Shown: one piece after another, positions 58,791-64,000 of the stretch
Numbering within the stretch: the stretch's first letter is position 1
How the letters are laid out: each line of letters begins with the position of its first letter
Assembly (NCBI RefSeq): GCF_965638725.1
Contig: NC_134950.1
Span: forward strand, 164,958,853 to 165,022,852
DNA: 64,000 bases
Reading direction: 5' to 3'
From: Aptenodytes patagonicus
Lineage: Eukaryota > Chordata > Aves > Sphenisciformes > Spheniscidae
The notes under the pieces: model-generated
The model's input: only the letters and a program-made list of their open reading frames with translations
What the model was told of the DNA's origin: nothing
Databases searched by the model: none
Translations under genes and position numbers: made by a program

Positions 58791-61700
58791 GTACAATGGC
58801 TTCTTTTTGCCTAGTTTCTGAGTCTAAAGCCTGGCACAGGCCACACAGCATGTTCTGGTCTCTTTCAGTCACTGCAGCCTGCTGGGCAGCCAAAATCATG
58901 CTTGTTTTGTTTTGTGTTTTTTTGAGTATTGGTTACAGTAATGTTAAGCAGAAGCTGTTTCAACCCAAAACAGGTTACCAGTGCTACTGAATGCATGGAT
59001 CCTTTTATCTCAGGGTGTGGAACATAGCAGTTGTTTAACTTATGTCTCTTTCCAGAAGCCCTCTGTTTTACACCCTGACGAAATCTGGACTTTTTGTTAT
59101 TGTCTCTCTCTCTCTTTTCTTTTTTCTTTTTTCTTTTTTTCCCCCCCTTTTTTTTGTGTCTGTTTAATCATCTCATTTTCCAGACAGTATTTAGAACCTC
59201 TTGACCCATAAGTCTGGAAAGAAACCTTACTAAATAGGCTATTTTCTTCCCCACATTTGACGCACAGGAATGTTAATTGCTGGGCTTTCTCATTTTAAAT
59301 TGATTTGCATTTTAAACAATATTTATTATCCTTAGACTATCATCTCAATAATTAAAAAGAAAAGAAAAACTCTGTAGAAAGTACAGTCACGCAGGAGTCA
59401 GATGTGGACTAAAGGTGTTTGTATTCTCACTCACTCATGTTCTTTTCTCTTAATACAAGAAAAAAAAAAAGCTCTTAAATTTGGAATTTCTGATCCTTTT
59501 TTCTTCCAAAGAAGAAATCGCATTGCTGTAATTTTGTTGTTGTTTGTTTGTTTTCTTGCTTGTTTTTAACTATGGAGTATTGTCTTTTTTCCCCACATCC
59601 TGCCATGGTTCTAGCTCCTGGAAAACTCACTGCATTTGCTTTAGACTTAGAAATCCCTTTAAACCACAATTAACTTTTAACTAGAAAGATAAATATATTG
59701 GATAACATTCAGAATCTGGCCTATGTACTGCTAGTGTTTGGGGTAAACTCTAAAGAAGGTTGGCTAGATGGTTTGCGAACTGTCAGTCGAATCAGATAAC
59801 TGTATGTATTTTATATTTATGCACGCACACGGTTGTTGTGTAAATTTGTATCGTACAAGCTGTAATTACTGATAAACCTGTATCTATAAGACAGTTTCAA
59901 GCTTCCACCACAGCATAACCGACAGGCTTCTGTGGTGGCTGCTTTTGACCAGACCAGCACCAGACCTTGTCTGCCACAGGGGGGTTTTGGCATCCTTTGT
60001 GTAGCTCGAGTATTATTGATGGTTAAAATCTGACTGACAGACTTCCGTGCGGTAACCAAGATGCTTTTTTGATCTTCTTAGAGCAGGATTACATGATGCT
60101 GTTAGAAAAATCCCAGTCGTTGAAACCTGTCCCATTTAAACTGCTTTGCAAAAAGTTTTCCCAAAAATGTGAGGATGGGTATAGTTTTGCTTATAGCCCT
60201 GGTGATCTGTTTAATTTTTGGCATCTGGTGAATTTGCTTAAGAGGAAACAAGACGTGTGTTTGTAACATGGATTCTGGTTCGCTTTTGAACTACAGCAAG
60301 GCTTTTGAACTACAGGAGTTGTAGTAAAATCTGTTTTTTGCAGTCAGTGAAACAAAGTGTTTTACTGGGCAGTCTGCTTTCCCTCAGTTTTTATACCATC
60401 TCTTTATTCTACAACATGATTCTGTTTTTCTAATATCTTTGTCTGTCCATCTGTCTCTCTTTAATCACATTTGCCCTTCTTACATTTTTTCTTTTCTCCT
60501 CAAAGAATAGCGTTACTTAAATCACAGTAGGGCCCACCAGCTTCAGCCGAAGTCTGGGGCTCTCTTATGATGGTTACTTAAGAGGAAACAGTTCTGATCT
60601 TGAAAGCTTACAGTCTAAATAATTAAAACAGAAGAGCGCAAGATAATACTGTCCCAACAATTTCAGACAAGAGATCTTGGAAAAAGCTGGGACTTGAATC
60701 CTAAGGTGATTTTTAAATGCGGTGCATTAAATGATACAATAGGAAAATGACACATCTTGCTAAGCAACAACAAAAGCTTAAGGTTGTAATATTGATTCCT
60801 CTTCGCTAGCATTACCCTGTTTTTCAGCATGAAATTTTTAGAGTAGCGGTTGTGTCTATTTTTATTGTAACTGTAGAATCCCAACATACTCTGAATACTG
60901 TATAAATAATTGTGCTCTTATTCTTTCTTTCTGTGTTATTTCCTTAAAGGTATACTGATATTTTGAAAATTGTGGGGTTTATTCATGTTATTAGACATAA
61001 TGGGGAGAGTATTGGCTGACTTTTTACCAGGTATGTTTTTTTTTGTTTGTGTTTCATTCTGCTTGGACAATGAAACTAAACTTGCTGGTAAGTCTCATGT
61101 TGCTTCCTTTTTTCATAGTTTTGTGCTTTGATTTAAGTCTGTTTGTGTCCTGACAATCAACGGGCTGGGTTAAAATGCAGCCTTTTTTTCCTGACTTCAG
61201 AAGAAAGAAGCAAAAGCATTTCTTTATTAAAAAAAAGCCAATTTTTTACTGGTTTTAAACTTCAGTATTGTGAGTTTTATTATACTGATATTAATTTAGC
61301 TCATTATGTTTTTATAATCCTGTTCGATCTACCTGATTGGTGGAACTGCACTGTTTTACTCTTTCACTTAATTCTTATATCAGTGAAGTAGAGTTTTCTG
61401 CTGTTAGTTAAAAATGATGTATTTTATACAAATCCTTAAATGTGAAGAACATGGTGGTGCATTTAAAACTAGTTTCAGTCCGTTTGTTGTATTCTTCTTT
61501 TAGTTAAGGTGAAGAGCTCGACTAGGCTGTCCTGCTTGCATGCACAGTGATTGAATTTATTTCCTTTGTACTCCTAGGACATGAAAGTTACATCACCTTT
61601 TGCCACTTAGAAAATGAGGCTGCCTTCACGTGTAGTGCAGATCATACCATTCGAAAATGGGATGTGATGACAGGTCAGTGCCTGGCCATTTACCGAGGAC

Positions 61701-63729
61701 ACACATCAATTGTTAACAGGTTGGTTCCATGGAGTTCTTCCCTTGTGTTCCTGTAATCTATTATCGCATATATTGTCATTTTCCTGCAATTCTTCATTAC
61801 TACACTAACAAAATGGGTTCTGTAAACCTTTGAGTTAATGCTACACGTGTTCTGTGCTGTAATGATTAGTTTTCCTAGCAACAGTGCTGACACATCCATA
61901 GACAGCAGATAGGAGAGAAATGAAAGGCACACAGCAGGGGAATTGAATCCAGGGCTAGGAATGAAATTCCAGAAGAAATTATTCAATTGATAACAGATGC
62001 TTCTGATAAATAGATTTAAAAACATCACGTCAAGCCTTTGTGTCAGTAAGAGGGATAAAGTCAGGGCTTTTTCTGGAATTACTATTCCTGTTTGTGCAAA
62101 TGAAGTTTAATATTAAACTGATTGATTGTGTGTGACTGATTGGCCTGTCAATTTAAAGTGCCTCTTAATAGTTGGACTGGATTTAATTAATGACAAATAG
62201 AGCAGTCAAAGATTGGTATTCTTTTCTTTCTTTTTTTTTTTTGGTGGGTGGGTTTTTTTGTTCCTTGCTAAACTCAAAACACATACGATGTGTAGCTAGA
62301 TTCTGTAAATAGTTAGGAAGGCTGGCTCTGTCTCTATTTTGGCACTGGCCTGATTTTTGCTTGAATCAGCAAATGGGAAATGTGTTCCCTATTCATATGA
62401 CTTTGTTGCCAGTTTGAAAGGTTCCAGAGGACCAAATTCAGCTGACACAGAAGACAGGTTCTGATGTTCCCTATCTCTGGTTTGGAAGTATGAACTGTAG
62501 AGATTTTTCTGTTGTTATATGTTTGTGCAGCTACTACTCATTATTTTGGAGGCCCAGTAAGTTGAATTCTTGAGCTGTAATCTCTGATTTGCTCTTCAGT
62601 TATGTAAGAAGTGGGGTGCTCTTGCTCTACCTTTTTTGAGATCCTGAGATAAGTGAAATCAGGTATATATTTTCTTCCTGCACTCTCTCTATTTGATCAT
62701 GATTGATCATATTTGATCACGATTTCATCATGATCATGATAATCTTTGCACACTGTCAGTTACAGTTCAGGTTCCTGGATTGTTTTTTTTTTTTGTTGTT
62801 ATTTTAATTCCAAGCTATTTTCATAGGTCAGTTTATAAATAATTATTTGTAAAGCAATACTAATAAATAATTATCAAGAATGAGTTTTGTTTTGGTTTTT
62901 TTTTAAGAAAAAATCCACAACAAACTCTTAACTAGTATATATAACTTATGAAAAGTACACAATAGTGCTGCTGGAAAAGATTTTAGAAAAACACAAATGC
63001 CCAAAGTTACAATGCTGTAGTGTAAAAATGTCTGCATCGATGTACCTGAATAAGGCGTCTCAATTTTAAAAGTAGAAACAGGGAAGTATTTGTTGTTGTT
63101 TTTTTAAACAAAACAAAAAACAAACAAAAAGTTCATATAATGTGTATTAAACAGTGATGCTGAATTGGGGTTATATATGTTGTGTTCATGCTACTGTTTC
63201 TAACTTCAGGGTGCTTGGCATTGAAATTGTGACAAAAAATGGTTATGTAAAAAGAATGATACTGTTCATACACACAAACTTTATTTTTTGCAGGATCCTG
63301 GTTGCCAAAGACTATCTCTTTAGTGGCTCCTACGACAGGACGGCCCGCTGTTGGAGTGTGGACAAGGAGAAACAAATCCAGGAATTCCGGGGTCATCGGA
63401 ACTGTGTCCTGACTCTAGCTCACTATTCCTCCAGGGATGTTCTTGAAGAAGAGGAGGAGGAAGAGGAGGAGGAGGAGGAGAAAGTGAGCAGAGACCTCCT
63501 GGTGACAGGTAGCACAGACTGCACTGTTAAGGTCTGGTGGGTGTCCAGTGGGCGCTGTTACCAGACTCTGCTGGGACACACTGGGGCTGTCTTATGCCTT
63601 ATACTTGACGCACCAAACAGGGAGCTGTTTTCTGGCAGCACGGATTATACCATTCGAACGTGGAATATTGTCACTGGTGAGCAGTTGAAAGTGTTCAAAG
63701 AGCATCAAGGATCAGTAATTTGCCTAGAG
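58628..63729 (+). CDS. WDR86: WDR86, WD repeat-containing protein 86 (partial: first three coding exons)
   Basis: WD40 beta-propeller protein with no well-defined molecular function. The coding exons are 58628-58790, 61578-61719 and 63294-63729; they join in frame to 247 codons, and the rest lies beyond the window (human protein about 376 aa, from memory). The start ATG has A at -3 and G at +4. Repeats seen: blade 1 INWLSLSPDGQRLLTGSEDG to ARLWS; blade 2 GHESYITFCHLENEAAF to IRKWDV; blade 3 GHTSIVNRILVAKDYLFSGS to ARCWSV; blade 4 GHRNCVLTLAHYSS to VKVWWV, interrupted by an acidic loop with 12 Glu; blade 5 GHTGAVLCLILDAPNRELFS to IRTWNI; then EHQGSVICLE begins blade 6. The N-terminus MGNSGS fits an N-myristoylation pattern. 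It is in the same orientation as RHEB and CRYGN, as in human. Confidence 0.94.
58791..61577 (+). other. WDR86: WDR86 intron 1 (after first coding exon)
   Basis: A 2787-bp phase-1 intron, GTACAA to CTCCTAG. It contains a long pyrimidine tract (59101-59155). Otherwise AT-rich, nothing recognised. Confidence 0.9.
59101..59155 (+). repeat. Polypyrimidine tract
   Basis: A run of TC, TTTTC and C blocks on the + strand with almost no purines. It is simple sequence inside WDR86 intron 1. Confidence 0.85.
61578..61719 (+). CDS. WDR86: WDR86 coding exon 2
   Basis: Completes Gly55 and encodes HESYITFCHLENEAAFTCSA to YRGHTSIVN, plus two bases of Arg102. It carries WD blade 2 and the first strand of blade 3. 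The donor is AACAG/GTTGGT, weaker than consensus (no +3 purine, no G at +5). Confidence 0.93.
61720..63293 (+). other. WDR86: WDR86 intron 2
   Basis: A 1574-bp phase-2 intron, GTTGGT to TTTTGCAG. It contains a GATCA-rich palindromic cluster at 62691-62744 and several T/A runs. Confidence 0.9.
62691..62744. repeat. GATCA-rich palindromic cluster
   Basis: Four TGATCA/TGATCAC-type words in about 50 bp, ending in the perfect 14-nt palindrome ATCATGATCATGAT (62727-62740). Probably locally duplicated simple sequence in WDR86 intron 2. Confidence 0.7.
63294..63729 (+). CDS. WDR86: WDR86 coding exon 3
   Basis: A 436-nt exon. It completes Arg102 and encodes 145 residues, ILVAKDYLFSGSYDRTARCW through EHQGSVICLE, covering blades 3-5 and the start of blade 6. 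A GAA/GAG run (63445-63480) encodes 12 consecutive Glu in the blade-4 loop. The acceptor is TTTTTTGCAG and the donor GAG/GTAAGA. The frame continues open past the donor, but the blade-6 consensus is lost there, which supports the splice. Confidence 0.94.
63445..63480 (+). repeat. WDR86: (GAG/GAA)12 coding microsatellite
   Basis: Twelve in-frame Glu codons, mixed GAA and GAG, preceded by DVL and followed by KVSRDLL. The human protein, as I recall it, has a differently composed insert at this loop with two Glu. Confidence 0.95.
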
Positions 63730-64000
63730 GTAAGAACAGAGGCTTCTTCAAGAGCCGTTCGAAGGGGGTATCCATATCCTAACTCATGTCGGTCTCAGTT
63801 GTCTTTTCATTCGTAAAGAAGCTCTTCCGAGACAGGTTATAAATGGTAAGCTTAAACATTCATGTAATAACAAAATAATAGCGCTCTGTGGTCTTGAGAC
63901 AAATCCTCTTTCCCTAAAACACTTTCTGATTATCCTCTTTGCTTCTAGTGGCTATCCTGGTCTAGCTTCTAGCTCAGTATCTATTTAAATCTTCCTAGGT
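63730..64000 (+). other. WDR86: WDR86 intron 3 (5' part)
   Basis: Starts with GTAAGA. No blade-6 exon (LxNRLVYSGSADRT-like) is found before the window ends, so the gene continues beyond 64000. Confidence 0.85.

Noticed and set aside
63154..63293. Open frame extending upstream of WDR86 coding exon 3
   Set aside because: It runs through the intron; the acceptor TTTTTTGCAG at 63293 and the match of exon 2 to exon 3 (VN-R-ILVA) fix the exon start at 63294.
1..64000. tRNA, rRNA, snRNA genes or CRISPR-like arrays
   Set aside because: No A/B-box tRNA structure, rRNA-like sequence or spaced identical repeats were seen; the tandem arrays found have no spacers.

Overview
The window is vertebrate nuclear DNA, almost certainly from a bird. 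It has GT-AG introns, a CpG-island promoter, two CR1 LINE 3' ends with the avian ATTCTATG-type terminal repeat, and a solo LTR of a kind I recognise from neoavian genomes. Three protein-coding genes lie head to tail on the + strand in the order RHEB, CRYGN, WDR86. This matches the order and relative orientation I know from human 7q36. No bacterial, CRISPR, rRNA or tRNA features were seen.

Layout. 1-21720: 3' part of RHEB, a small farnesylated Ras-like GTPase that activates mTORC1. Exons 3-8 are present and exons 1-2 must lie upstream; intron 2 carries the solo LTR (991-1579) with an exact 5-bp target duplication. 21721-30850: intergenic, with a 5'-truncated CR1 (25659-26358). 30529-30671: long polypurine tract. 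30767-30902: compact CRYGN promoter with Maf-like, SOX-like and TATA motifs. 30980-39534: complete four-exon CRYGN (gammaN-crystallin, 183 aa), whose intron 3 holds a 28-bp x3 tandem repeat and a decayed LINE fragment. 39640-56900: about 17 kb intergenic, with a second CR1 in opposite orientation (44248-44772), an older LINE remnant, short tandem repeats, a perfect 17-bp inverted repeat and a possible conserved regulatory block near 42.1-43.4 kb. About 56960-58170: CpG island, the likely WDR86 promoter. 58628-63729: first three coding exons of WDR86 (WD40 protein, 247 residues encoded here); the rest lies beyond the window.

The genes are not known to work together. RHEB is a ubiquitous signalling GTPase, CRYGN an eye-expressed structural crystallin, and WDR86 a poorly studied beta-propeller protein. 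All reading frames checked are open and every splice site used is canonical.

I do not see a new multi-gene system. The most notable points are the hybrid gamma/beta exon structure of an intact CRYGN, an acidic poly-Glu loop and a possible N-myristoylation signal in WDR86, the clean solo LTR inside RHEB, inverted near-identical CR1 copies flanking CRYGN, and several hairpin-forming inverted repeats.
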